This document shows, one piece after another, positions 27,501 to 35,876 of a stretch of 64,000 nt of DNA. The notes under the pieces were generated by a model that did no database searches, had not been told where the DNA came from, and was given only the letters and a program-made list of their open reading frames with translations. This DNA comes from Mycobacteriales bacterium (GTDB lineage Bacteria > Actinomycetota > Actinomycetes > BP-191), in contig DASTMB010000061.1 in the NCBI GenBank assembly GCA_035714365.1, positions 30,996 through 94,995 on the forward strand, in the 5' to 3' direction. A program made the position numbers and the translations under genes. Within the stretch, counting starts at the first letter, position 1, and the number at the start of each line of letters is the position of its first letter.

Positions 27501-28298
27501 CGTCGGATCGCTGACGACCGTGGTCGCGGCGCCGCCGCCGAACGGCAACGCCTGGACGCGGGGATTCCCCGTGTAGTACCCGCAGTTGATGTCCTGCGTC
27601 TGCACGTACAGGTTGGCCGCGTCGGCGGCCAGACCGTTGATCACCGACCCGCTGCACCCGTCATGGAACGTCCGCCACACGGTCCAGGTGTTCGTCGTGG
27701 TGTCGAGCCGTTCGACCTCCCCACTGTTGCCGGACTCCGTCATGTACAGCGCGCCATCAGGGCCGAGCGCGACCGCCTGGACGGCCACACTCACACCAGG
27801 AACCGTGATCGTTGCGCCCGTCGCCACCGTGGTCTTCCGCAGTCCGCAGGCGCCGGCCGAGTACACGGCCGTGCTGTTCGCGGCGATGTCACGGATCCCG
27901 GACATGCCGGATGTGGTGCCCGTTGCACCGTCGGCGCAGGTGGCGGTTCCCGGCGTGCCGGCAACGACGCTTGTCGTGGCGTCGGCCGGTGTAACACGCA
28001 GCAGGGCGTCCGCGGCCGCGACGTATAGAGCGCTCCCGGCGATCGCGGTCGCGGTCGGCGCCGCCAATCCCGCAGCGGTGCCGACTCCCGCCGATGTCGT
28101 GGCACCACCCGAACCTGCCAGCGTTGACACCGCACCTGCCGAGGCAGACGTGATCGGCTCCGATGGCACAGTCGCCGCGGCGGTCGTAGCGGATGTCCGC
28201 GACTCAGCGGTCGCGCGTTTCGCGGATGCGAGCGACGGATTCGACAAGACCAGAGTGGTGACGAGCGCCGTCACTGCGGTGAACCGGATCCTCGGCAT
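21591..28298 (-). CDS. RHS-repeat polymorphic toxin protein with NHL-type N-terminus
   Basis: This 2235-residue exported protein starts at an ATG behind GGGGGATC with a signal peptide (cut near SLASA). Residues 50-720 form two rounds of NHL/propeller-type repeats (VSTLAGSGG and VTTIAGNDSG mark their starts). PTCVCADPVNTATG opens the RHS shell, with dozens of YD repeats (YDxxGxxxx) to about 1830. The RHS core follows (YDPATGRFTGRDPL) and ends at DPSGL (about residue 2000), where RHS proteins self-cleave. The last 235 residues are variable and hold the toxin: a hydrophobic stretch, then a beta-rich end with IPGSYATFTKVI and YYKTTIAPDGSVVSVKVKYP. I do not recognise this end with certainty; it may be a nuclease. 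Confidence 0.9.
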   Translation of the reverse strand: MPRIRFTAVTALVTTLVLSNPSLASAKRATAESRTSATTAAATVPSEPITSASAGAVSTLAGSGGATTSAGVGTAAGLAAPTATAIAGSALYVAAADALLRVTPADATTSVVAGTPGTATCADGATGTTSGMSGIRDIAANSTAVYSAGACGLRKTTVATGATITVPGVSVAVQAVALGPDGALYMTESGNSGEVERLDTTTNTWTVWRTFHDGCSGSVINGLAADAANLYVQTQDINCGYYTGNPRVQALPFGGGAATTVVSDPTMHLGPLSAAGGFVFYVHDVSVCAGNACYNGTPFLSGPRIVRVPVGGGTPKPLAGAGAGYVDAVGTDAWFGDVADVTSDGTSLYVADRSNNRLRRVNGTSALPAAQPSTVDNAAGVDKGAVTTIAGNDSGVTTAGVGTAAGFANGAGLAIDGRLAYVSNDDSISRVNLDDGTVTVMAGQPGQRATVDAADPQAVRIGTSGPLALDGHYLYSVGGGFLRRTNLVTGATSTVGAQNNGYSVFSGGVAVGPDGMLYTSDGRTQVFAVDPVTGVFTTFATFSDGGCSSSDMVIRGVAADSTGLYVTKGNVYCFGDVRNLIVRRIAFVDHQVSDYPIDATGQSVVGGTIASVGDSVYVGYYTINESGPVNVPNPRRLVRQRKAGGPAQVIAGAVNAESDGTGGAAGFADISQIASDGTDLYTIDHVGTSGHLRRVSQELPEVPTAQTFGVGSYDGEFAVNPTCVCADPVNTATGALSEVATDAAMSGAGTPFAFTRAYTSADTASGLLGRGWVTPFDARLTPQPDSGATVRLGTGQQLTFSRRPDGGYTAAPGGRATLTATPTGWSLRFMHGDRYTFDGAGLVTRIADARDVGLRIDTINGHPAQVTDAAGRAVALLYADGLLSRLTLPDGRYVDYGYTNGQLTSVTDLRRKTTQYGYDTAGRLNSITDPLGREVMHTDYDATTGRAVRQVDANGAVTTFGWDQANGTATMTDPRGGTWTETYLSNVLVQKRDPLGNTTKYRYDPDLNMTGVVDARGLVTTLTYDTRGNLLARTAPAPLGYRQTFTYSADNELLAETDARGNTTRYTYDRGLPVTVTDADGHQATVTYTTAGQPDLVTDVRGKVTDYDYDAAGNQTKVTSPAGEVTTRSYDLSGRLATETDPRGNVTGSNAATYTTTFTYDTADHLISRIDGRGAVTSWSYDDAGDRTSMTDAGGNAARWAYDASHQLRFTTAPRGGISELRYDTIGNITYSSTADGAVTTYGYDLAGRRSTMTAPNGNVSGATPAQATANTWTWQYDAAGNATSTSNPAAGSTTVTYDEINRRIAITDALGHSTTTAYDANSNVTRVTDALGNHTDNTYDKLNRPLTSVDARGNTTSYTYDEVGHPLTTTSARGGISGFTYDADGRLASETDPRGLAPGAVAADYTTRYAYDPAGDLTTITDPLGRITRHTYDPAGNRTSRVDGNGHTTTWRYDLLDRLTATVGADAPSTTFATTYGYDADGNQTTRTDPNGHRTGYEFDLAGRLTATTTPAGRRSTFGYDANGNVLTAVTPLGTATPTVGDGAINYQYDPLGRITAIDYSDATPDVSYTYDQRRLLSMSDGAGRGTAAETYAYDVADRLTAVARNGAGFTYTYDPAGNITRRVAPDGSVTDYTYDTDSNIASVTQAGQTTNYGYDIADRLATTTLPTGNGHIETRTYDRAGYLTTQSNTKGTTVLSRFTRSLDNVGNPITQTTTRGTSTTSEAYLYDAADRVTKVCYATSCTGATASIGYNYDPVGNRTTQTRTGVTSPGTTTYSYDADDGLTRTTVGTTATTYTYDANGHQTAAGATTSTYGLDDHLASTTSSRTTTSYTYDGNGVRLTAATNGAVATRYSWDTNGPLPQLALERDAANTLLRRYVNGVDTVSFASTAGTFYYHHDPIGSVTDVTSSTGAAQWQHTYEPFGGVRTETKIATKAPANPLRFAGEYLDTTGQYHLRARQYDPATGRFTGRDPLNASAAQPYTSAYAYADNRATVLTDPSGLFPCLFVRRFADGSCVGNGMLGDTGKAIVGVAKGTVGFAYDTIDSGLHPIRTVRGMYEACVAGINRYANDRVSGVAQCIDNVNPIAGIRRNYSNGLKLAARGCITEASDQLTRGVWGTGATTAVVLDGLGLLSDAASVAGGIDAAVVDIDQLSSGQLSSYTRYLKRLPKGADYPTITRLPDGSVQFSADVPATNIPGSYATFTKVIGEDGSTITYYKTTIAPDGSVVSVKVKYP

Positions 28299-28645
28299 GA
28301 GATCCCCCGTACGTCATGAGCGTGAGTGAGATCGGGTTTTAACTCCGCCTGCCGTCGCCGTGGCGGCACGCCGCGTTGGGGGTCTGGAGACCCAACGCAC
28401 ACTGCTGCATAGCCGGCGGTATGGGCGCCGAACTCGTGAAGATGCTTCTGATGAACTACACAGCGGTACAGGGGATTAGCCCCGACCCGCGGCACAGAGT
28501 TCGGTTCGTGAAGAAGAGCGGCTGGACCCGTCATCGCTCGCGGCAGCTCGTCGCGAAACTGAGGCCAGGGCTGTCGTCGACCGAACTAGCGCTTCCGCGC
28601 AAGGTGTCGTAAGTGGACCGCGTGAGGCGGCCGCCCATCCTCCGA
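28299..28645. other. 347-bp intergenic region before the RHS gene
   Basis: The gap lies between two minus-strand genes and should hold the RHS promoter. It contains a hairpin (CGTTGGG 28374-28380 with CCCAACG 28391-28397, 10-nt loop, no T-run). A plus-strand ORF of 78 codons here looks non-coding. Nothing else is recognised. Confidence 0.5.
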
Positions 28646-31600
28646 CTACATCACGCTCGGCGGAACCGCGACGGGCAGTTCGCCGACGAGGATCTCTTTC
28701 ACCTCGCCTGTGGTCTCTATCGCGACGACGCCGCCGTCGCCGCTGAGTGCGGCCGAGCTGAGATCTGGCAGCGCGAAGGTACCGGACGTGGTGACGGCCC
28801 GCCCGTCGGTGCAGTCCGGGCACCGGACGACCATCGTGCTCCCGGTCGCGTCCAGCGCCTGGACCGGTGCGAGCGTTGCGGGGTACGGGTGAAAGTTATA
28901 CGTGTACAAATCAGACGTCAGGTTGTACGTGAAGCCGGCGTACCACAAGTCCTGCGTGTCGCAGGATCCGGCGATGACGTTGCCGTCGGTACTGACCTCA
29001 GTGATGAGCATGAAGCCGACAGTGCAGACGGGGATAGTGATGGTGGCCCCCGTCAGCCGGTCGATGACCGGCATCGAGGTAGCGTCTGGGGATGGCCTGA
29101 ACAGGAAGCGGCCGTTGCCGCTCATCCGCAGAGGAGTCGTTCCCCGGTCCTCGTACGTCTTCCGCTCGGTGTCGTAGATGTAGCTGCGGCAGTTCGCGCA
29201 GGCGTAGCCCGCGTACTGGATCGGGGTGCCTTCCGGGACGCCCCAGAACAGCACGTACCGGCCGTCGATGCTCATGTCTGGTGGCTGCGCTGCGGGGAAG
29301 GCGGCCTCGGAGCAGGCGTTCGGTACTCGGCCCACCTGGGTTGCGACGCTGGTGTCGACCTGTCCGACGACGAGTGTTCCGATGTGGCAGTCGCTGTCCC
29401 ACCACGCCAGTGTCGAGCCGTCGGCGTCCATCGTGGGGCCGTGGAACGCGATGCGGCCGGTGCGACCGAACAACGCCATCAGGTCGAGCGTCTCGCCGGT
29501 ATCGAGGTCATATCGCGTGAGTGCGCTGTTCTGCGGGTGCGGTTCGCCGGCCAGCGGGGCGGCCGTGGTGACGTAGCGCCCGTCGCCGCTCACCTTCGGG
29601 AACCGCCCGGCGCCCAGCGAGGTCATGACGATCGTCGGGAGAAGCGGCTCGCCTGGTTGCCAACCGCTCGGCGGCCGGTCGGCGACGACGACGGGCGCGC
29701 TGGGCAGTGACGGCTGGGACGTGCCGCCGCTGTTGCTGGCCGTGACGGTGAACGTGTACGCCACGCCGCCGCTCAGACCCGACACGGTCGCCTCGGTGCC
29801 GTGTGACGTCTCGGCCGTCGCGTCGCCCGGGGACGCGGTGACCGTGTAGTGGGTGACGGGTGCGCCGCCGTCGTCGGCTGGGGCTGTCCATCGCACCGCC
29901 GCGCTGCCGATCCCGCTCGCGGTCGCCGCGACGGCGGTGGGTGCGCCTGGTGGCTGTGCCCCCACTCGGACATCAGCTATACCGCTCGCCGCGGGCGCCA
30001 AGCCGGCCGCCGGCCGCGACGCGAGGACGGTGTACGTGCCTGGCGTCGCGGGGGCGGTGAACAGGCCACCGTTCGTGACGCTGCCGCCGCCGGGAGTCGA
30101 CCACGTGACGTTTGTCGCGGGGTCGCCGTCGAGGGAGGCGGCTAGTTGCAGGGTTTGGCCGGCTGTGACCTTGGCGGGGCTGGGTGTGATGGCGAGGCGG
30201 TGGAACGGTCCGGACGCGTGCGCGTACTCGAGTGCGAACGACCGTAGGTGGTCGTTGTGCCAGGACGCGAAGGTGTGGCCGATGAGGCGGAGGTCCTCGC
30301 CCGCGCCGAGGTCAGACTCGACCGAGAGGGTCCACCAGGGGTCCTTCGTGTAGTTCGCGTCGAGCGCGAACACCCACAGGTCGTTGGTGAAGTACGGCCC
30401 GGGGATGCCGTTGATCGTGAGTTGCAGCTTCTTCTGGATGCCGGCCTTCGCGCTAACGGCTCCGTACACCGTCGGCGGCGCGAAACCGGTCGTCCACCGG
30501 TGGTACGGGTCGATGCGAACGCTGCCGTCGTTCGTGGTGATGTCCACGCCGAGGGTCGCGGACGCCGAGACCGACACGTCGAGGCCGGCCGAGACGGTGC
30601 CGCGGGCAATGAGGCTGATCGACAGCGTCTCCGTGATGAGCACCGGCACGGGGCCGACTTGGATGAGGATCGACGGCAGCCGTACCTGTCCCAAGGTGTA
30701 ACCGACCTCGATGCCGTGGCTGACAGCGGCGTCGATCGTGAGGTCGGCCTTTGCGGTGAGGCTCGCCGAGAAGCGGGTGGAGACATGGACGCAGCAGTGG
30801 ATCGAGGCGGCGAAGCTGAGGCGCGGTGTGATGCTCGCCGTGCCGTTGACTGTGATGGCGTGGCCGAGGCTGTCCTTGTACAGGTTGCGGGAGATGCCGA
30901 ACTTCAGCGTCCCGGAGAGGGACGCCGACGACGACTGCATCATGCGGACGCCGGGTCGTGCCGGCGTGAACACAGCGTCGTCGACGGCGGGCGTGCCTGA
31001 GAACCCGAATGTCGCCTCGCCGAGCGCTTCGTCCAGCGTCGCCGGTCTGGTCGCGATGGTGGTCAGTGCGTCCGTCGCTGTCACCGAGAGCACGGTCGCC
31101 AGCAGGCCGTCCGGGGTCTGCGGGCCGGCTCCGGCGACGAGGACCGCGCCGGGGGACAGGCCACTCACCTGCGCGGGCGGGTCGGCGAAGTCCAGCGAGC
31201 CGTCGGTGTGCGCCGCGACGAGTGCGGCCATCGACTCCGGCGACAGGACGACGGCGGCTGCGGCGACGTTCAGCGCGGTGCCGGCGGGGGCGCTGACCGC
31301 GGCCGCGCCGGCGCCCACGTCGTTCACGGCGACGACGTTGAACGTGTACGGAGTGGCCGGGTCGAGGCCGCCCATCGTCGTGCTGGTGGCCGTCGCGTCC
31401 GTGGTCACGGTCGCGCCGTCCGGGTCAGCGGTCACCTGGTAGCCGGTCACCGGATGTCCGCCGTCGTCTTGGGGCGGAGACCACGTGACGACGACCGCGT
31501 CGCCGTCTGGCGCGGCGGTGACCAGGCTGGGTGCCCCCGGCACCGTCACCGCGGGCACGACCGGTGGGGCCGCGGTCGCCGCGCCGGTGCCGGCCGTGTT

Positions 31601-33400
31601 CGTCGCGGCCACGCTGATCGCGTAGGTCACGCCATCCGTTAGCCCTGTGACGGTCGCTGCCCGCGCGTCCCCGGTAGCGGTAAGCAGTTGGCCGCCGGGG
31701 TTCGCGGTGATGGTGTAACCGCTGATCGCCGCGCCTCCGTCCGCGGTGGGGGGAGCCCATTCGACCGTGGCGCCGTTGTGGCCCGGCGTCGCCGTCACCG
31801 CGGTGGGTGCTCCGGGCACGGCGGGAGGTACCGGCACGACCGCGGTGCTGAGCGGGCTGGGCGGCCCGAAGCCGAAGACGTTGCGCGCCGCCACCGTGAA
31901 CCGGTAGGTGGTGCCGTTGGTCAGCCCGCCGGCGGTGAAGCTGGCGACCGAGCCGACCACCGCTGTCGCGCCGCCGGGCGAGGCGGTGATCCGGTAGCCG
32001 GTCACCGGCGCTTCGGTCGGTGCGGCCGGTGGGGTCCACGCGACGTGCGCGCCGCGGTCTGCCGCCGTCGTGATGACTCCCGCGGGTGGCCTCGGCACCG
32101 TCAGCGTGGCGTAGTAGCCGACCACGTCCGCCGTGAGGTGGGTGCTGCCGGCCCGGTTGTAGACCGCTACCCGGCCACCCGTGCCGGGCCGGACGACCAC
32201 CAACGTCGTCGCATCTGTGAGCGGCGCCACGGACACCGATGTGGTAGCGGGCCGGGTTGCGCCGTACGGATAAGCCGCCAGGCTCCCGGCTGCGGCGGGG
32301 CGCACGGCCGTTATCGCGAAAACCACCGCGCGGACACCTGCGGCCGGCACGCCGGCCACGCCGGTGACCGGGAAGTTGGCAGCCGTCCCCGCGCCGACCG
32401 CGTGATGGACGCCGCCGAGGGGGGTGCGGGTGTCCAGCACCCGGCGCGCGGCGAGCCCTACGAACGTGCCGCCGGCGGACGTCGTGCCCGCCGCCGCGTA
32501 GTAGCCGGTCACGTCGGCCGTGAGATGGGTCAGACCGGCTCGGTTGTACACCGCGACGCGACCGACTCTTCCTGGCCGGACGAGGACCAGCGCCGTGGTG
32601 TCGCGCCCGGCGGCTGCCGAGAGCGACGTCGTGGCGGGCGGGGTGGTGCTGTACGGGTACGCCACCAGACTGCCGGCCGCGGCGGGCGCCACCGCGGTGA
32701 GCGCGATGACCACGGCCGCAACGCCCGTTGACGGGACGCCGCCGACGCCGGTAACCGGGAAGCTAGCCGCCGTGCCGCTCGCGAGCGCGTGCCCTACTCC
32801 ACCTACTGTGGTGCGGGTGTCCAGCACACGCTGGGCGGCGAGGGGAACGAGCGTGCTCCCCGCCGATGTGCTGCCGGCGCTCGCGTAGTAGCCGGTGATG
32901 TCGGCCGTGAGGTGCGCCGCCCCGGCCTTGTTGTAGACGGCGATCTGTCCGCCGGTCCCCGGTCGTACGACGGTGAGACCGGTCGCGTCTTGCCGGGCGA
33001 CGGCGGACACCGTGGTGGTGCCGGGCGGGGCGGCGCCGGCCGGATACGCGACGAGCGCGCCGCTCGCGGTCGGCGCGATCGCGGTCAGTGTTACGGCGAC
33101 AGCGGCGACGCCGCTCGCCGGCACACCGCCCACTCCGGTCACCACGAACTCGACGACCGTGCCGGCAGCGACGACATGTCGTACGCCACCCAAGGTGGTG
33201 CGGGTGTCGAGAACGCGACGGGCCGCCAAGGGCACGAACACCGCGTTCGGCAACGCCGCAGGCGCCGCGGCGGCCGATGCCGTGCCTGACTGCGTCGTGC
33301 TGCGTGAGGCCACCTGCTCGCGAGCGGCGGCCGGCACGGCCAGCGCGCCTGGCACGCCAAGGGACGTCGCGGCGAGGACCGCTACGATTCGAGCCTTCAT
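28646..33400 (-). CDS. giant secreted multidomain surface protein (three repeats, FN3, propeller)
   Basis: This 1584-residue protein starts at ATG 33400 with a signal peptide (MKARIVAVLAATSLG, cut near VPAAA). Three repeats of about 127 residues follow, each opening LAARRVLDTRTxLGGV and closing LTADVTGYY; such repeats occur in many actinobacterial cell-wall proteins. Three FN3 domains follow, then a unique central domain (HCCVHVSTRF pair, LITETLSISLIARG), an Ig-like domain (VTWSTPGGGSVTNGG), a fourth FN3 and a C-terminal propeller (DGRYVLFWGVPEGT, two CxxC). No catalytic motif is seen; an adhesin or wall-binding role is inferred. The gene at 60395 is a full-length paralogue. An in-frame extension to 33634 lacks signal-like features. 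Confidence 0.85.
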   Translation of the reverse strand: MKARIVAVLAATSLGVPGALAVPAAAREQVASRSTTQSGTASAAAAPAALPNAVFVPLAARRVLDTRTTLGGVRHVVAAGTVVEFVVTGVGGVPASGVAAVAVTLTAIAPTASGALVAYPAGAAPPGTTTVSAVARQDATGLTVVRPGTGGQIAVYNKAGAAHLTADITGYYASAGSTSAGSTLVPLAAQRVLDTRTTVGGVGHALASGTAASFPVTGVGGVPSTGVAAVVIALTAVAPAAAGSLVAYPYSTTPPATTSLSAAAGRDTTALVLVRPGRVGRVAVYNRAGLTHLTADVTGYYAAAGTTSAGGTFVGLAARRVLDTRTPLGGVHHAVGAGTAANFPVTGVAGVPAAGVRAVVFAITAVRPAAAGSLAAYPYGATRPATTSVSVAPLTDATTLVVVRPGTGGRVAVYNRAGSTHLTADVVGYYATLTVPRPPAGVITTAADRGAHVAWTPPAAPTEAPVTGYRITASPGGATAVVGSVASFTAGGLTNGTTYRFTVAARNVFGFGPPSPLSTAVVPVPPAVPGAPTAVTATPGHNGATVEWAPPTADGGAAISGYTITANPGGQLLTATGDARAATVTGLTDGVTYAISVAATNTAGTGAATAAPPVVPAVTVPGAPSLVTAAPDGDAVVVTWSPPQDDGGHPVTGYQVTADPDGATVTTDATATSTTMGGLDPATPYTFNVVAVNDVGAGAAAVSAPAGTALNVAAAAVVLSPESMAALVAAHTDGSLDFADPPAQVSGLSPGAVLVAGAGPQTPDGLLATVLSVTATDALTTIATRPATLDEALGEATFGFSGTPAVDDAVFTPARPGVRMMQSSSASLSGTLKFGISRNLYKDSLGHAITVNGTASITPRLSFAASIHCCVHVSTRFSASLTAKADLTIDAAVSHGIEVGYTLGQVRLPSILIQVGPVPVLITETLSISLIARGTVSAGLDVSVSASATLGVDITTNDGSVRIDPYHRWTTGFAPPTVYGAVSAKAGIQKKLQLTINGIPGPYFTNDLWVFALDANYTKDPWWTLSVESDLGAGEDLRLIGHTFASWHNDHLRSFALEYAHASGPFHRLAITPSPAKVTAGQTLQLAASLDGDPATNVTWSTPGGGSVTNGGLFTAPATPGTYTVLASRPAAGLAPAASGIADVRVGAQPPGAPTAVAATASGIGSAAVRWTAPADDGGAPVTHYTVTASPGDATAETSHGTEATVSGLSGGVAYTFTVTASNSGGTSQPSLPSAPVVVADRPPSGWQPGEPLLPTIVMTSLGAGRFPKVSGDGRYVTTAAPLAGEPHPQNSALTRYDLDTGETLDLMALFGRTGRIAFHGPTMDADGSTLAWWDSDCHIGTLVVGQVDTSVATQVGRVPNACSEAAFPAAQPPDMSIDGRYVLFWGVPEGTPIQYAGYACANCRSYIYDTERKTYEDRGTTPLRMSGNGRFLFRPSPDATSMPVIDRLTGATITIPVCTVGFMLITEVSTDGNVIAGSCDTQDLWYAGFTYNLTSDLYTYNFHPYPATLAPVQALDATGSTMVVRCPDCTDGRAVTTSGTFALPDLSSAALSGDGGVVAIETTGEVKEILVGELPVAVPPSVM

Positions 33401-33880
33401 GGTGAGGGTGCCCCGTCTCGACCCCCCGATCGTCCGAGCATCGCACCGGTCTGCACGCTTCGTGGAAGAATGTGAATTCTTGGAGGACGGATCACCTCCG
33501 TCGAGGCTGCCGCGCAGCAGGCATTGCCCCAAACACACTGGGGAGTGGATTCCGCCTTCTACGCCTACGCACTGAGGATCACACCTGCGGGGCAGCGCTT
33601 GGATCGTGCGGTAACACCGAACCCGCGACGCCATTCACGGCCGAGCTAGTTACGCAGGAGCGCGAGCGAGATTGGTGAAGAGCTCGCCGCCACCCGGACT
33701 GATCGACAATCCGCATCGTCGTGCCATTCAGACGGTCGCCCAGGTAAGAGACCCTTGTCGAGCGCGTCGCACCGCACCGCCGATGTTGTGGCGTCCGAGA
33801 GGAAGCGGCGTACCGCCCTCGTCGGGAGCTTCGGCTGCTCACGTCCCGCGGTCACGGCGCACTCGGGATCGACTGTGCAG
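33401..33880. other. 480-bp intergenic region, nothing recognised
   Basis: The gap lies between the start of the giant surface-protein gene and the end of the next minus-strand gene. Overlapping short ORFs on both strands have arginine-rich, non-coding composition. It should include the surface-protein promoter. No repeat or strong hairpin was found. Confidence 0.45.
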
Positions 33881-34924
33881 CTAACCGTGGACGGCCGCGT
33901 ACAACGCAGTTAGCGCGTTGCGCAACCCGGCCCCTGAGGCGTCGAGACTCCCGCATTCACGCCATAGAGCGTCGGTCACAGCAGCCAACGCATCCGCCGC
34001 GTCCGCGCAGAGTGGTACGACCGTGTCGCGCCCGTCTCGTTCCGCGACTTCCCAGAGCAGCAGTACAGCGGCCGTGGCGTGGCCGAGCCAGGCCACCATG
34101 TTGCGGAGTACGTCGTCGTACCCTGTGTCGCGGGCAGCCCCCGCGACGGGCCGACCAAGCTCCGCGACGGCGAAATCCATCCTCTGCAAGTCACTGACGC
34201 GCACTCCAACGGGGCCCGGCATGACCAGCGACGCAACGAGGGCACGCGCGTCGTCGTACGCGGTGTCCGCCGCCGCCGGCCGCCCTGGCAGATGCGCATC
34301 GAGAACCTGTACGGCGGCGGCGCGCACCGCGGCTCCAGCGGCCGCGGCGCCGACCGGACCTGCGGAGGCAGCGAACGCAGCGAAGGCAGCGGTGCCGGTG
34401 CCGAGACCGGCGGCGGCACCCTGGACTACCGCCGTGCGGGCGATCGCGGGCATGGATGCACGTAACACTGCGAGCGATCGCTTGATCCAGCCGCGGCGCG
34501 CGGCGTCGACGGCGCCGTCGAGCTGCTGGGCGAGCACCCAGACCCGCTCGCGCACCTCACCGAGGTCGACGGACGTCGACTTCGTCAGAACGGCCGTGAT
34601 CGCGGCCTGGAACTCGTCCGCAACAGCCGTCGCCGGGGGCGGGTACCCGGCCTCGACGAGAAACGGCGCCCAGTCGATACCGGCAGCGGCGAACAGCTCG
34701 CGGCGCTCGTGGGGGGTGAGGTGAGTTAGCGCCTCGTGGTCGTCCTTGAGCCTGCGCCACAACCCGTCGTCGCCGTGGAAGCGCCGCAGCATCTGCGCGA
34801 GCGCGGCCGTGATCTCAACGGCCGGTTCGGCAGCTTCGGCGGCGAGCGCTCCGGCGGCGGCATCCTGGAGCTCACGGAACCGCTCGTATCGCGCCGCCGC
34901 GTCCAGGTACGGGTCGTCCCCCAT
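33881..34924 (-). CDS. unknown protein with Ala/Gly-rich hydrophobic core
   Basis: This 347-residue protein is taken from the ATG at 34924 (MGDDPYLDAAARYERF); longer in-frame starts add Arg-rich, non-coding-like residues. The N-terminal half is helical and acidic, with HGDDGLWRRLKDDHEALTHL and an LGEVRERVWVLAQQLDGAVD helix. The middle (about 190-235) is an Ala/Gly-rich run that could insert in membrane or form a pore-like hairpin; the end is helical again. No signal peptide and no known family. It stands alone. Confidence 0.65.
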   Translation of the reverse strand: MGDDPYLDAAARYERFRELQDAAAGALAAEAAEPAVEITAALAQMLRRFHGDDGLWRRLKDDHEALTHLTPHERRELFAAAGIDWAPFLVEAGYPPPATAVADEFQAAITAVLTKSTSVDLGEVRERVWVLAQQLDGAVDAARRGWIKRSLAVLRASMPAIARTAVVQGAAAGLGTGTAAFAAFAASAGPVGAAAAGAAVRAAAVQVLDAHLPGRPAAADTAYDDARALVASLVMPGPVGVRVSDLQRMDFAVAELGRPVAGAARDTGYDDVLRNMVAWLGHATAAVLLLWEVAERDGRDTVVPLCADAADALAAVTDALWRECGSLDASGAGLRNALTALYAAVHG

Positions 34925-35147
34925 GCGCGAACCGTACGCGCGCCCCCGCACCTCGGTGAAGATACGACTCGGTCCGTAACCTCGCGCCCCGGAGAGCTGT
35001 AAACACGAGCCGTTGCTGTTCGTACTACGGCGCTCGTCGGCGGGGCGTGCCAGCGTGGTTCGGGTCGCCGTCGTGGTCTGTCGCAACCCGACGTGACGGC
35101 TCTCCCGCAGCGGTCGCCTGGACGGACGCTCCGGGAGGAGTGCCGTC

Positions 35148-35591
35148 ATGGCAGCAACGTTCGTCATGTCCCTGCACCGCAACGCGCGGCTCGCGCACTA
35201 CGGAGACTTGTGCGCGACCGCGTGCGGGCAGGTGTTCCCCGACCCGTTCCGGGCGGTCGTGCTCGAGGAACTTCCGGCGGACCGGGTGGTGTGCGCCCGC
35301 TGCGCCGGCAGCCCGGTCACCGCGCAGGAGCGGGCGGAGGCGGTGAACGAGGGAGTTCGGCTGCACGGCCGGGTGGCGGCCATGTGGCGGCAGCAGGACG
35401 CCGAGCTGGTGGAGGTCATGCTGCGCGGCGGCAGTGTCGAAGAGATCGCTCGGCACTTCCGGATCAGCGTCCGCTCCGCGTCGCGGCGGATCGCGGCCGC
35501 GAAGGACCGCGCCGGCGTCGTGACCCGGTTCCAGTGGGGCTACGAAGTCGGCTGGCAGCACGGCGCGACCGACACCGCCCGACAGCAGTAG
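35148..35591 (+). CDS. small HTH DNA-binding protein with a Cys4 N-terminal module
   Basis: This 147-residue protein starts at an ATG behind GGGAGGAG. The N-terminal 60 residues hold LCATAC and VVCARC, a possible zinc-binding pair set. The C-terminal half contains a helix-turn-helix (SVEEIARHFRISVRSASRRI, about 97-116), of the type used in sigma region 4 and small phage or response regulators. Its targets are unknown. A perfect 10-bp stem follows the stop, and it faces a minus-strand gene. Confidence 0.72.
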   Translation: MAATFVMSLHRNARLAHYGDLCATACGQVFPDPFRAVVLEELPADRVVCARCAGSPVTAQERAEAVNEGVRLHGRVAAMWRQQDAELVEVMLRGGSVEEIARHFRISVRSASRRIAAAKDRAGVVTRFQWGYEVGWQHGATDTARQQ

Positions 35592-35607
35592 CGACACCCG
35601 CATCGGA

Positions 35608-35649
35608 GCGGGCGCCCACGCGGAAGGAACGACTCAACCGGGCGCCCGC
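35608..35649. terminator. inverted repeat in a convergent gap
   Basis: GCGGGCGCCC (35608-35617) and GGGCGCCCGC (35640-35649) form a perfect 10-bp stem with a 22-nt spacer, 16 bp after the HTH gene stop and before the end of the opposing gene. It could terminate transcription from both sides; the long loop and lack of a T-run make this uncertain. Confidence 0.45.
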
Positions 35650-35655
35650 CCCTAA

Positions 35656-35683
35656 GCGGTACGACCGAACGGCGCCGCCGTGA
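35656..35683 (+). repeat. 28-bp direct repeat, copy A
   Basis: This 28-bp stretch (starting GCGGTACGA and ending CCGCCGTGA) matches 37259-37286 at 24 of 28 positions in the same orientation. The two copies flank the membrane-protein/cupin gene pair. Copy A lies in the convergent gap after the HTH gene. Confidence 0.5.
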
Positions 35684-35876
35684 CACCCGCCGGCCGCTTG
35701 GTGGCCACGATGTGGTCGATCGCGGTCCGATTCAGCGTGTGTCGACCAACCCGCGGTGAAGCGCCAGGACTGACGCCGCAGGGGTCGGTGCGGCCCCGCA
35801 CCGTGCCTGCCGGGCCGAACCGAACACCTGCGCTCCGCCGGACGCGGCAGGATCGTGCGCCGCGTCCGCAAACCCG

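Noticed and set aside
28374..28397. Rho-independent terminator upstream of the RHS gene
   Set aside because: The 7-bp stem has a 10-nt loop and no T-run, and lies 250 bp from the nearest stop; an operator is as likely.
28376..28612. Plus-strand ORF of 78 codons in the RHS upstream gap
   Set aside because: It has no ribosome site, mixed composition and overlaps the hairpin; no family resemblance.
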